Below, in pieces: positions 1-6,033 of a stretch of 11,956 bases of DNA (its first letter is position 1; every line of letters starts with the position of its first letter). Under the pieces are notes generated by a model, which saw only the letters and a list, made by a program, of their open reading frames with translations, was not told the DNA's origin and searched no databases. The position numbers and the translations under genes were made by a program. The DNA comes from Nostoc sp. GT001. Its GTDB lineage: Bacteria; Cyanobacteriota; Cyanobacteriia; Cyanobacteriales; Nostocaceae. The stretch is taken from contig NZ_JAUDRJ010000003.1 of NCBI RefSeq assembly GCF_030382115.1, positions 6,012,804 through 6,024,759 of the forward strand, in the 5' to 3' direction.

Positions 1-572
1 CAAATTACTGGTTGATCTCGGTCAATCAAAAAGCCCATCGAAACTAATTTGACGCCGTGATTAAAAGCAGGTTCCAGGATCTCACCGGTTTCAGTAGAAC
101 GCACAACAATTTGGGCATCAGCCAGACCCAGCATGGTGGGGTCATTGGGGCCGTAAATATCAGCATCTAGCAAACCGACTTTCGCCCCAGTTTGAGCTAG
201 AGCCACTGCGACATTCACCGCCACCGTACTTTTACCAACGCCACCTTTACCGCTGGAAACAGCAATAATATTTTTCACTCCAGAAATACCAGTGCGATCA
301 GGTAAACTTTTTTGTTGTGGTGTTTCTGCCGTCACTTCTATACTGACATCTGTCACGCCTGGGAGTTTTTTGACAGCTTTCTGACAGTCTTCGACAATAA
401 ATTCACGTAAAGGACAGGCAGGGGTGGTTAACACTAAAGTGAAACTAACCTTACCACCATCAATTTTTACGTTGCGAATCATATTCAGTTCTACCAGACT
501 TTTGCGGAGTTCTGGGTCTTCCACTGGTCGCAAAACTTCTAAAACAGAGCGGGAATCGAGGACATCGTACAT
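1..572 (-). CDS. mrp: Mrp/ApbC family P-loop ATPase (Fe-S cluster carrier), N-terminal 190 residues
   Basis: This is the 5' part of mrp; the gene runs off the left edge, so only residues 1-190 are visible. Mrp/ApbC proteins are cytoplasmic P-loop ATPases that carry or assemble Fe-S clusters for apoproteins. Residues 1-80 form a DUF59/MIP18-like domain (LEVLRPVEDPELRKSLVELN, then TTPACPLREF). Residues 100-190 start the ATPase domain with the deviant Walker A motif SSGKGGVGKS (106-115), followed by LLDADIYGPN (134-143), typical of the Mrp subgroup. The C-terminal CxxC cluster-binding motif would lie outside the window. The ATG at 570-572 is the only start that retains the whole DUF59 domain. 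It has no Shine-Dalgarno; instead two heptamers ATTCAAA (577-590, plus strand) sit where one would be. The SRPBCC gene lies upstream on the same strand, 242 nt away, with a strong inverted repeat between them. Identification is firm. Confidence 0.95.
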   Translation of the reverse strand, partial: MYDVLDSRSVLEVLRPVEDPELRKSLVELNMIRNVKIDGGKVSFTLVLTTPACPLREFIVEDCQKAVKKLPGVTDVSIEVTAETPQQKSLPDRTGISGVKNIIAVSSGKGGVGKSTVAVNVAVALAQTGAKVGLLDADIYGPNDPTMLGLADAQIVVRSTETGEILEPAFNHGVKLVSMGFLIDRDQPVI

Positions 573-654
573 AAAAATTCAAAATTCAAAAAGAATAAAT
601 ACACTTGGGGGGAATATCTTAGCTATTAACTGGATGCCTTCTTAAGTAAGGTCA

Positions 655-694
655 GCTAAGTTTTATCACTGTTACTGCCGTGACAAAACTTAGC
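655..694. promoter_or_regulatory. Long inverted repeat in the mrp upstream region
   Basis: GCTAAGTTTT (655-664) is perfectly complementary to AAAACTTAGC (685-694). After one mismatch, TCAC (666-669) pairs with GTGA (680-683), giving a 10+4 bp stem with a 10-nt loop. It lies 83-122 nt before the mrp start and 121 nt after the end of the SRPBCC gene. It could be a terminator for the upstream gene, though no clear T-run follows in the minus direction. It could also be a 5'-leader hairpin or an operator for mrp. The symmetry is seen directly; the role is inferred. Confidence 0.5.
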
Positions 695-814
695 AAATAG
701 CATTATTACCTAATAGAATCTTAACTTTCTTTGGTCATGGGCATTTAAAAGAGACAGAAGGGCACGCTGCCACTCTTGCTGAGGGGAAACCTCTTCTCCC
801 CTGCTCCCCTGTAC

Positions 815-1339
815 CTAAAAATCAAAACAACTGTCATTAAGAGATTTTTTATTACCAGATACCGCTGGTAATGCCGTCTTTTCTACGGCCTCGACTAAAG
901 AGCGTGCAACGCGGTCTGCATAAGGACGGGATAAAGACCAAACTAGGGGCGATAACCAACCCCGTAGAGTTACAGAATAAGACAAACAAGTACCACAAAC
1001 CGTTGACTCTACTTGGTAAGTTACCCGTTCCTCTATTCCAGGAATCGCCATCACTCGGATACTCAACATCTCTCTGGGATTGACGCGTTCCACAAAAATT
1101 CTGATGGGTATCGGCGAAAAGCGTGTTACAGCTTGAAAAATTAATCCTGGTTTGGGTACTAATCCGTGAGGAACATTAGTACTCTTAAGTTGTGGATGCC
1201 AGGAAACATCTGTTAAGTCAACCACTTTTTGCCACAGTTCATCTACAGAAGCAGAACTAATCTCTCGATATGTCCACACCAGAGAAGCGCAAAACCGACG
1301 ACGTTTGCGGTGGATGAATTTGGATAACCAACCTTGCAT
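815..1339 (-). CDS. SRPBCC (START-like) fold protein, cyanobacterial hypothetical
   Basis: A 174-residue protein that reads as an SRPBCC/polyketide-cyclase-like ligand-binding fold. It has an N-terminal strand (VWTYREISSASVDELWQKVV, 21-40), the family-typical helix with a conserved Trp (DLTDVSWHPQLKST, 41-54), curved beta strands (about 63-130) and a long C-terminal helix (LSRPYADRVARSLVEAVEKT, 136-155). Ligand and reaction cannot be told; members bind lipids, pigments or quinones or act as cyclases. The start at 1339 is preferred over the in-frame ATG at 1402 because AGGAGG (minus strand, 1349-1354) lies 9 nt upstream of it. The residues before it are basic and not family-like. The first 15 residues are strongly basic (KFIHRKRRRF), which could suit contact with membrane or nucleic acid. 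It lies upstream of mrp on the same strand. Fold assignment is fairly good; function is unknown. Confidence 0.75.
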   Translation of the reverse strand: MQGWLSKFIHRKRRRFCASLVWTYREISSASVDELWQKVVDLTDVSWHPQLKSTNVPHGLVPKPGLIFQAVTRFSPIPIRIFVERVNPREMLSIRVMAIPGIEERVTYQVESTVCGTCLSYSVTLRGWLSPLVWSLSRPYADRVARSLVEAVEKTALPAVSGNKKSLNDSCFDF

Positions 1340-1428
1340 TTTCCTAATCCTCCTCCCTAGATACTTTCTGGTAACTCTGGTATGGTGTGCAATTACGTTC
1401 AACTGCTAAATTAACGTGAGTTCGATGA

Positions 1429-1531
1429 ACCTCTCCCTCCCAGCCTCTCTTTCCGTTTCGGAAAGGGAGGAGCAAGAAAAATTCCGTTTTTTGCTCTCCT
1501 CTCCGCGTCGGAGAGGGGCTGGAGGAGAGGT
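1429..1531. repeat. Cloverleaf-forming palindromic repeat (four-way junction)
   Basis: Four stems abut with no unpaired bases between them. The outer stem is 1429-1443 with 1519-1531 (13 bp, two bulged C). Arm A is CCTCTCTTTCCG (1444-1455) with CGGAAAGGGAGG (1459-1470), 11 of 12 pairs plus one G-U. Arm B is 1471-1481 with 1487-1495 (AGCAA/TTGCT and an A/T run). Arm C is 1496-1505 with 1509-1518 (CCTCTCCG/CGGAGAGG core). It resembles the pyrimidine/purine-rich palindromic repeats scattered through Nostoc-type genomes; the element at 7761-7818 has similar CCTCTCC arms. It has no anticodon arm or conserved T-loop, so it is not a tRNA. It may be a non-autonomous mobile repeat or a structured RNA. 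Confidence 0.65.
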
Positions 1532-1938
1532 CAAATAAGACTTGTCGAGATCACATTAAATTAAAACTTTCTCAAAAATGCCCTAAACATAGCAAGCCTC
1601 GATTCAATACAGACCCAAACAGCCGACATCAGCAATATGGCAAAAAAGTCTTGAGTAGACCAGTCAAATCCTTGATAATTCAAGCTTAAGTCTAAAATTT
1701 AGTCTTTATACCAGAATATTCCAATTAAGAATTTCAAAAAAAATTAATTCAATATACAAGCCTATACGCATTTGAGGGAAAATAACTCTAGTGATGCCCA
1801 TCAATCGAATAAATGCTTAACCCAGGAAGAAAAAGCGGGTTGGGCAAATAGAGCTAGATTGTTGGCGCTTGTTTCCCCCAAATTTTAAAATGAAAAATTT
1901 GTGGCTTTCTGGAAATTGTAATTTAGGTTCGGGAATCT
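1532..1938. other. Intergenic leader of hemF, AT-rich, with one inverted repeat
   Basis: No open frame with a plausible start or ribosome site is seen here. The only structure found is an 11-nt inverted repeat, CCCCAAATTTT (1876-1886) with AAAATTTGTGG (1894-1904), 10 of 11 complementary with a 7-nt loop. It ends 34 nt before the hemF start codon. It could be a leader hairpin or a regulator site for hemF. The rest is AT-rich and unremarkable. Confidence 0.4.
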
Positions 1939-2979
1939 ATGTTGACCAACTCGCAAACACCAACTGTAGAAGCAGAATCATCAAAGTCTTTGCCAGCACC
2001 TGATGCCCAGACTAGGGTCAGTCAGTTTATGAAACAACTGCAAGACGAAATTACCGAATCATTGGCAAAACTAGATGGTGTGGCTAAATTTAATGAAGAT
2101 AGTTGGGAACGCCCAGAAGGAGGGGGAGGGCGATCGCGCGTGCTGCGAGATGGTGCAATATTTGAACAAGCAGGTGTAAACTTTTCTGAAGTTCAGGGTT
2201 CCCATTTGCCACCCTCAATTTTAACCCAACGCCCTGAAGCCGCAGGGCATGGCTTTTATGCCACAGGCACTTCAATGGTATTACATCCTCGTAATCCTTA
2301 TGTGCCCACAGTTCATCTCAATTATCGCTACTTTGAAGCGGGGCCAGTGTGGTGGTTTGGTGGTGGTTTAGACTTGACACCTTATTACCCCTTTGCTGAA
2401 GATGCGGCACATTTACACAAAACGTTAAAACAGGCTTGCGACCAACACCACCCAGAGTATTACCCAGTGTTTAAGAAGTGGTGTGATGAATATTTCTACC
2501 TCAAGCATCGTGATGAGACACGGGGTGTCGGTGGTCTATTTTTTGATTACCAAGATGGTCGGGGTGCTTTATACCGCGGGCCAAATCCCAATGGAGAAGC
2601 GGCTATTTATAGCAACCAGGTGGGAACACCAGCAACCCGCAATTGGGAAGATTTGTTTGCTTTTGTGCAAGACTGTGGTAAAGCATTTTTACCAGCCTAC
2701 GTACCAATTGTAGAACGGCGCAATGGGATAGAGTATAGCGATCGCCAACGCAATTTTCAACTCTACCGCCGGGGACGTTATGTAGAATTTAACTTGGTTT
2801 ATGACCGAGGCACTATTTTTGGTCTGCAAACCAATGGACGCACCGAATCAATTCTCATGTCCCTACCTCCCTTAGTGCGCTGGGAATACGGCTATCAACC
2901 GGAACCCAATTCCCCTGAAGCCGAGTTGTATGAAACTTTCCTCAAACCTCAAGATTGGATTAACTGGACACCTAAATAG
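1939..2979 (+). CDS. hemF: Oxygen-dependent coproporphyrinogen III oxidase
   Basis: This enzyme catalyses the O2-dependent oxidative decarboxylation of coproporphyrinogen III to protoporphyrinogen IX in the cytoplasm. It feeds the heme, chlorophyll and bilin pathways. At 346 residues it is within the normal length for cyanobacterial HemF. Family signatures are [20 protein letters not shown] (61-80), [20 protein letters not shown] (114-133) with conserved His116 and His126, [17 protein letters not shown] (136-152) with Asp145, [10 protein letters not shown] (195-204) and [20 protein letters not shown] (285-304). The C-terminal WEYGYQPEP segment (315-323) is also typical. The N-terminal 25 residues are low-complexity and poorly conserved. 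The start has only a weak Shine-Dalgarno (TTAGGTTCGGGA). HIP1 sites fall inside the gene at 2130-2137 and 2738-2745. It is the aerobic enzyme, not the radical-SAM HemN. Confidence 0.98.
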   Translation: MLTNSQTPTVEAESSKSLPAPDAQTRVSQFMKQLQDEITESLAKLDGVAKFNEDSWERPEGGGGRSRVLRDGAIFEQAGVNFSEVQGSHLPPSILTQRPEAAGHGFYATGTSMVLHPRNPYVPTVHLNYRYFEAGPVWWFGGGLDLTPYYPFAEDAAHLHKTLKQACDQHHPEYYPVFKKWCDEYFYLKHRDETRGVGGLFFDYQDGRGALYRGPNPNGEAAIYSNQVGTPATRNWEDLFAFVQDCGKAFLPAYVPIVERRNGIEYSDRQRNFQLYRRGRYVEFNLVYDRGTIFGLQTNGRTESILMSLPPLVRWEYGYQPEPNSPEAELYETFLKPQDWINWTPK

Positions 2980-3084
2980 TGCTGAGTGCTGAGTTAAGAG
3001 TTAGGAGTGAGGAGTTATGATAATTTATCCTCATCTCCCCCAACTCCCTCATCTCACTCATCTCCCTCATCTTTCCCACTCCCC
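2979..3084. repeat. Degenerate heptamer tract followed by a nonamer tract
   Basis: Six consecutive 7-mers start on the last base of the hemF stop codon: GTGCTGA, GTGCTGA, GTTAAGA, GTTAGGA, GTGAGGA, GTTATGA (2979-3020). After a 10-nt spacer come six 9-mers: TCATCTCCC, CCAACTCCC, TCATCTCAC, TCATCTCCC, TCATCTTTC, CCACTCCCC (3031-3084). Short tandemly repeated repetitive (STRR) sequences of 7-9 nt are a known trait of heterocystous cyanobacteria. The purine-rich and pyrimidine-rich halves can pair partly, so transcripts could fold downstream of hemF. Confidence 0.75.
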
Positions 3085-3166
3085 ACTATTTTGGTGAGTT
3101 ATAACTACTAAAGTTAAGCACTTACCTGAAAAAGGTGACAAATTTAGCTATAGCTTGTTAATCTCA

Positions 3167-3194
3167 AGTGACAGCATTAGAAAATTCTGTCACT
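3167..3194. promoter_or_regulatory. Perfect 8-bp inverted repeat upstream of the STAS gene
   Basis: AGTGACAG (3167-3174) and CTGTCACT (3187-3194) are perfect inverted arms around a 12-nt AT-rich spacer, ending 37 nt before the GTG start. A further GTGACA occurs at about 3135. The geometry fits a dimeric regulator's operator, and a 5'-leader hairpin is equally possible. No matching -10/-35 pair could be fixed with confidence. Confidence 0.4.
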
Positions 3195-3231
3195 AGTTAA
3201 TCTTAAAAGGAATGCCACGGGGAGGGCTTTA

Positions 3232-3600
3232 GTGATTCATATAGACCAAAAAACTTATACAACCCAAGACGGAAACACCGTTATCGTCTTGACACCATCA
3301 GGCCGTCTGGATATCACCACGGCTTGGCAATTTCGCCTGAAGTTACAAGAGTGTATTTCCAAACTCAGTCGCCATGTAGTTGTAAATCTGGCTCAGGTAA
3401 ATTTTATTGATAGTTCTGGTCTTACATCTTTGGTAGCTGGAATGCGTGATGCTGATAAAGTCAAGGGCAGTTTCCGCATCTGTAATGTACACCCAGAAGC
3501 CAAACTCGTGTTTGAAGTGACGATGATGGATACTGTTTTTGAAATCTTTGAAACAGAAGAGGAAGCTTTAGAAGGTGTACCTCGTAGCATTGCCAGCTAA
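3232..3600 (+). CDS. STAS-domain protein, anti-sigma-factor antagonist family
   Basis: A single 122-residue STAS domain of the SpoIIAA/RsbV type. These are small cytoplasmic proteins that bind and sequester anti-sigma or related kinases and are switched off by phosphorylation of one serine. Seen here are the N-terminal strand and GRLDITTAWQFR (24-35), the HVVVNLAQVNFIDSSGLTSL core (48-67) and a C-terminal helix ending in EEEALEGV. Within DSSG (60-63), Ser62 corresponds to the phosphorylated Ser58 of Bacillus SpoIIAA. The start is GTG, supported by GGGGAGGG at 3219-3226. No anti-sigma factor, phosphatase or sigma factor is encoded beside it, so its partner switch lies elsewhere. It runs convergently with the lyase gene that follows. 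Family certain; partner and target unknown. Confidence 0.93.
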   Translation: MIHIDQKTYTTQDGNTVIVLTPSGRLDITTAWQFRLKLQECISKLSRHVVVNLAQVNFIDSSGLTSLVAGMRDADKVKGSFRICNVHPEAKLVFEVTMMDTVFEIFETEEEALEGVPRSIAS

Positions 3601-3618
3601 AAAACAGTTAGAAGTTAA

Positions 3619-3676
3619 GAGTGAGGAGTGAGGAGTTGATTCAAAATTCATAACTCATAACTCATAACTCATAACT
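3619..3676. repeat. Tandem heptamer repeats between convergent genes
   Basis: GAGTGAG is repeated twice (3619-3632) and followed by a partial copy. After a 12-nt spacer come four perfect copies of CATAACT (3649-3676). They fill the gap between the STAS gene and the end of the cpcT/cpeT-like gene, ending 10 nt before that gene's stop. They belong to the STRR class of cyanobacterial repeats. The four identical units suggest recent slippage, so copy number may vary between strains. Confidence 0.8.
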
Positions 3677-3685
3677 TTATGTTAT

Positions 3686-4282
3686 TCAATACTGATTCCG
3701 CTTGGTGTAGCGATAAGGCCCCATAATAGCTCCCCAGGTTGCTTTTCCAGTTGCGGGATCAATTCCTTTGTCGTAGCTGTGAAATTCTGTCGCTGTAGCT
3801 GCAAAACCTAAAGAAACATGGATACTATTGCCAAGATAAGTAAAGCTACAATGACTCTCTGGTAGTGGGGTAGCGGTAAAATTATAGCGATCGCCAGCTA
3901 GTTTCTCCTGAGTAACTGTTAGGATACAACCTGGTAGTAAATCTAATTGTTCGGATGTCAGTGTGTTTAGTAGAGCAGGATTATCACCTGCGCCTTTTAA
4001 TGCACCTGGATCTTGAGGCATATAATATTGAACTTCCACCGTTGCGTCAGAGTCGCTGCTTTGACGCAACCGGATAATTCGCTGGCGATAAGGTTGATCT
4101 AAGGTAATAACGTTAGCCTGTTCGGCAAATAAGGTGATACTATCTTCTGCGAACAGATTAACTGGTCTTTGCCACAGGCACAGGTGGACATACCAAACTG
4201 GTTCTGCTATGGCTTGTTCCCGATTATCAAATTTACCAGCTAAGTACTCACCTAAAGCAATTAACTTTGGCGATAAGTTCAT
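3686..4282 (-). CDS. cpcT: CpcT/CpeT family phycobiliprotein chromophore lyase
   Basis: A 198-residue member of the CpcT/CpeT (CpxT) lyase family. These lyases attach phycobilin to cysteine residues (classically Cys-beta-155) of phycocyanin, phycoerythrocyanin or phycoerythrin, and fold as a calycin-like beta barrel. Family marks are DNREQA (19-24), AEQANVITLDQPYRQRIIRL (53-72), the LPGC motif (116-119) and the closing segment SYDKGIDPATGKATWGAIMG (169-188) followed by PYRY. Length is normal for the family. Heterocystous cyanobacteria often carry two or three paralogues, and the middle region (73-105) looks divergent. Whether this copy serves phycocyanin or phycoerythrin, or is a non-canonical paralogue, cannot be settled; read the symbol as family level. 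No phycobiliprotein genes are adjacent. No clear Shine-Dalgarno precedes the ATG. It is divergent from thf1, with a 209-nt shared upstream region. Confidence 0.88.
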   Translation of the reverse strand: MNLSPKLIALGEYLAGKFDNREQAIAEPVWYVHLCLWQRPVNLFAEDSITLFAEQANVITLDQPYRQRIIRLRQSSDSDATVEVQYYMPQDPGALKGAGDNPALLNTLTSEQLDLLPGCILTVTQEKLAGDRYNFTATPLPESHCSFTYLGNSIHVSLGFAATATEFHSYDKGIDPATGKATWGAIMGPYRYTKRNQY

Positions 4283-4491
4283 AAATACAAAAAATAAATC
4301 ATTAAGGATAATAATTTTTGGCTAGTTTTTTAAGAGAAAAGGTCTGATCTCCTGTAGCTATCAGTTTATAAAATACTTCTAATATGTATATATTGTAAAT
4401 GAAACCATCACCCGCAAAAAGCTCAACTTGGCAAAGTAGCCTTTAAGCGAGAAAATAAAGATACGTCGCCCTTAACATTTCTTTTTTCTTT

Positions 4492-5199
4492 GTGAATAAC
4501 GTCCGTACAGTCTCTGATACAAAGCGAACTTTCTACAATCTTCACACCCGTCCGATCAACACTATTTATCGTCGGGTAGTAGAAGAATTGATGGTGGAAA
4601 TGCATCTGCTGTCAGTAAATATCGATTTTAGCTACAATCCAATTTATGCCTTGGGTGTCGTCACTACTTTTGATCGCTTCATGGAAGGCTATCAACCAGA
4701 ACGGGATCAAGAATCAATTTTTAACGCCTTATGTCAGGCTATAGAAAAAGATCCGCAACAATATCGACAGGATGCCCAGAGATTGCAAACTGTAGCTAAA
4801 GGTTTGCCAGTCAAAGATTTAATTGGGTGGCTGGACCAAACTACTTACTTAGATAGAGATGCTGACTTGCAAGCAACCCTACAAGCAATCGCCAATAATC
4901 CTAACTTTAAATACAACCGTTTGTTCGCAATTGGTGTATTTTCGTTATTAGAACAGTCAGATCCCGAATTAGTCAAAGATGAAAAGCAACTCACTGAGGC
5001 GCTAAAAGCGATCGCTGCTGGCTTGCATCTTTCTGATGACAAACTCAACAAGGATTTGGAGTTATACCGTTCTAACCTAGATAAAATGGCGCAAGCGCTA
5101 GTAGTGATGGCAGATATACTCTCAGCCGATCGCAAAAAACGCGACCAACGTAAACAACAATCAACTACCCCACTTGCTCCCCCAAGTTCCAACGAATAG
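4492..5199 (+). CDS. thf1: Thf1/Psb29, thylakoid formation and photosystem II biogenesis protein
   Basis: This is the conserved cyanobacterial/plastid protein Thf1 (Psb29, Psp29). It supports photosystem II biogenesis and repair and thylakoid organisation, in part through FtsH proteases. At 235 residues it has normal length. The very conserved N-terminus is intact: VSDTKRTFYNLHTRPINTIY (7-26), VEELMVEMHLLSVN (30-43) and the GVVTTFDRFMEGYQPE region (55-70). Residues 130-180 form the second conserved block (YNRLFAIGVFSLLE, 141-154). A charged helix (about 183-225) likely forms the C-terminal coiled coil, and the last 12 residues are disordered. The start is GTG at 4492 with no Shine-Dalgarno, only a pyrimidine-rich leader; it is chosen because conservation begins at once. 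A HIP1 site lies at 5008-5015. The gene is divergent from the bilin lyase and convergent with the PF04020 gene. Confidence 0.97.
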   Translation: MNNVRTVSDTKRTFYNLHTRPINTIYRRVVEELMVEMHLLSVNIDFSYNPIYALGVVTTFDRFMEGYQPERDQESIFNALCQAIEKDPQQYRQDAQRLQTVAKGLPVKDLIGWLDQTTYLDRDADLQATLQAIANNPNFKYNRLFAIGVFSLLEQSDPELVKDEKQLTEALKAIAAGLHLSDDKLNKDLELYRSNLDKMAQALVVMADILSADRKKRDQRKQQSTTPLAPPSSNE

Positions 5200-5217
5200 T
5201 TAGAATTTGGCAGTGAT

Positions 5218-5268
5218 GAGTTAGGAGTTATGAGTGAGGAATTGTTAATAACTCCTAACTCCTAACTC
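5218..5268. terminator. 14-bp perfect inverted repeat between convergent genes
   Basis: GAGTTAGGAGTTAT (5218-5231) is perfectly complementary to ATAACTCCTAACTC (5248-5261), with a 16-nt loop; a further CCTAACTC follows to 5268. It begins 19 nt after the thf1 stop and sits just past the stop of the opposing gene, so it can act on both transcripts. No long T-run follows, so intrinsic termination is plausible but not proven. The arms are made of the same GAGTTAG/GAGTGAG heptamer units found elsewhere in the window. Confidence 0.55.
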
Positions 5269-5274
5269 TTAGCT

Positions 5275-5637
5275 TTAGACGCCCAATATTTTGTAGATTA
5301 AGCTGTTAATTATAGTCAGCGTAAACGCCCCAATAACAGCACTCCAAATTCCGTAGCGCAAGCGAAAGCCCTCTACTAACCAAGCAGCAATACTAAAACA
5401 AACCACGGCAATCATAAATGTGAAAATGCCGGATAATAAGTCCAAAGTGAGTAGGTTTGGTACTGCAAAAATGAGGCTTAAAATCGGTCTGACTATTGCC
5501 GTCACGATACCAAGCACTGCGGCAGAAAGAAACGCTTTACCAGGAGTATCAATTTCAACTCCCAAAGGCAACTTACTAATTATCAACAAGCTGATAGCGG
5601 TTACGACCCAAACAATTAAAAGCGTCACGATATTCAT
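5275..5637 (-). CDS. Small four-helix membrane protein, PF04020 (phage holin 4-2/YvlD-like) family
   Basis: A 120-residue integral membrane protein with four hydrophobic segments at about 3-22, 34-56, 64-88 and 96-118. The IVRPILSLI motif (48-56) after the second segment and NSLIYKILG (111-119) at the C-terminus are typical of PF04020 proteins, annotated as mycobacterial-type four-helix holins or YvlD. Despite the name, most bacterial members are chromosomal, are not tied to phage lysis, and have no firm function. No lysin or phage gene is nearby, so a holin role is not supported here. The ATG start is preceded by CAGGGG 8 nt upstream. It lies alone, convergent with thf1. Family assignment is good. 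Confidence 0.85.
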   Translation of the reverse strand: MNIVTLLIVWVVTAISLLIISKLPLGVEIDTPGKAFLSAAVLGIVTAIVRPILSLIFAVPNLLTLDLLSGIFTFMIAVVCFSIAAWLVEGFRLRYGIWSAVIGAFTLTIINSLIYKILGV

Positions 5638-5661
5638 GCCACAACCCCTGATACTAATTAG

Positions 5662-5682
5662 TAATTCGTAATTCGTAATTCG
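5662..5682. repeat. Three tandem TAATTCG heptamers
   Basis: Three perfect copies of TAATTCG occupy 5662-5682, followed by the start of a fourth (TAAC). They sit 24 nt upstream of the PF04020 gene start. This is an STRR-type tandem repeat. Because it lies in the probable promoter/leader of that gene, copy-number change could alter spacing there. Confidence 0.75.
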
Positions 5683-6033
5683 TAACTAGGACACACTGAA
5701 AGACGCTTGATACAAGTGCTTTTCAATCTGTTAACCTATTTGGACATCCTTCCCCAATTTGGTATGAAATGTGGATGGTAATTGGTGATAAATTGCTCAG
5801 TCTATAGGTGAAAAAATATTTAAAGCTCAACCAATTATTTGTAAATTAGCAGCTTTTTTTTATCTAGCCAAGATTTATTCTAGATATCTTTAGGTTTGGG
5901 AAAAAGCTTGCAGGGGAAGTGGGGAGTGGTGGATGAGGAAACAGGGGAGCAGAGGAGCAGGGGAGGCAGGGGAGGCAGGGGGAGAAGAACTATTAATTAT
6001 TGCCCTATGCCCCATGCCCCATGCCCCTCTATC
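5683..6033. other. Intergenic region with G-rich nonamer and ATGCCCC heptamer repeats
   Basis: No credible gene is seen; the open frame across 5896-6093 is made of repeats. From about 5911 to 5985 the plus strand is very G-rich. It carries CAGGGGAGG twice (5958-5966, 5967-5975), then CAGGGGGA, with further GGGG runs near 5913, 5924 and 5944, a candidate G-quadruplex. At 6007-6027 three copies of ATGCCCC follow. The block abuts the end of the exbD-like gene, so the C-rich strand is what its transcript would carry. Confidence 0.55.

Noticed and set aside
1340..1402. Longer N-terminus for the SRPBCC gene from the ATG at 1402
   Set aside because: A strong AGGAGG lies within this stretch, correctly spaced for the ATG at 1339, and the extra 21 residues are basic and unlike the fold.
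1429..1531. Cloverleaf shape as a tRNA
   Set aside because: The arms lack an anticodon loop, a T-loop consensus and a 7-bp acceptor stem with CCA position; the arms are low-complexity pyrimidine/purine stretches.
3619..3676. Short regular repeats as a CRISPR array
   Set aside because: Units are 7 nt and directly adjacent, with no spacers; there are no cas genes.
5275..5637. Prophage remnant suggested by the holin-like name
   Set aside because: No lysin, integrase or structural phage gene is nearby, and PF04020 proteins are usually ordinary chromosomal membrane proteins.
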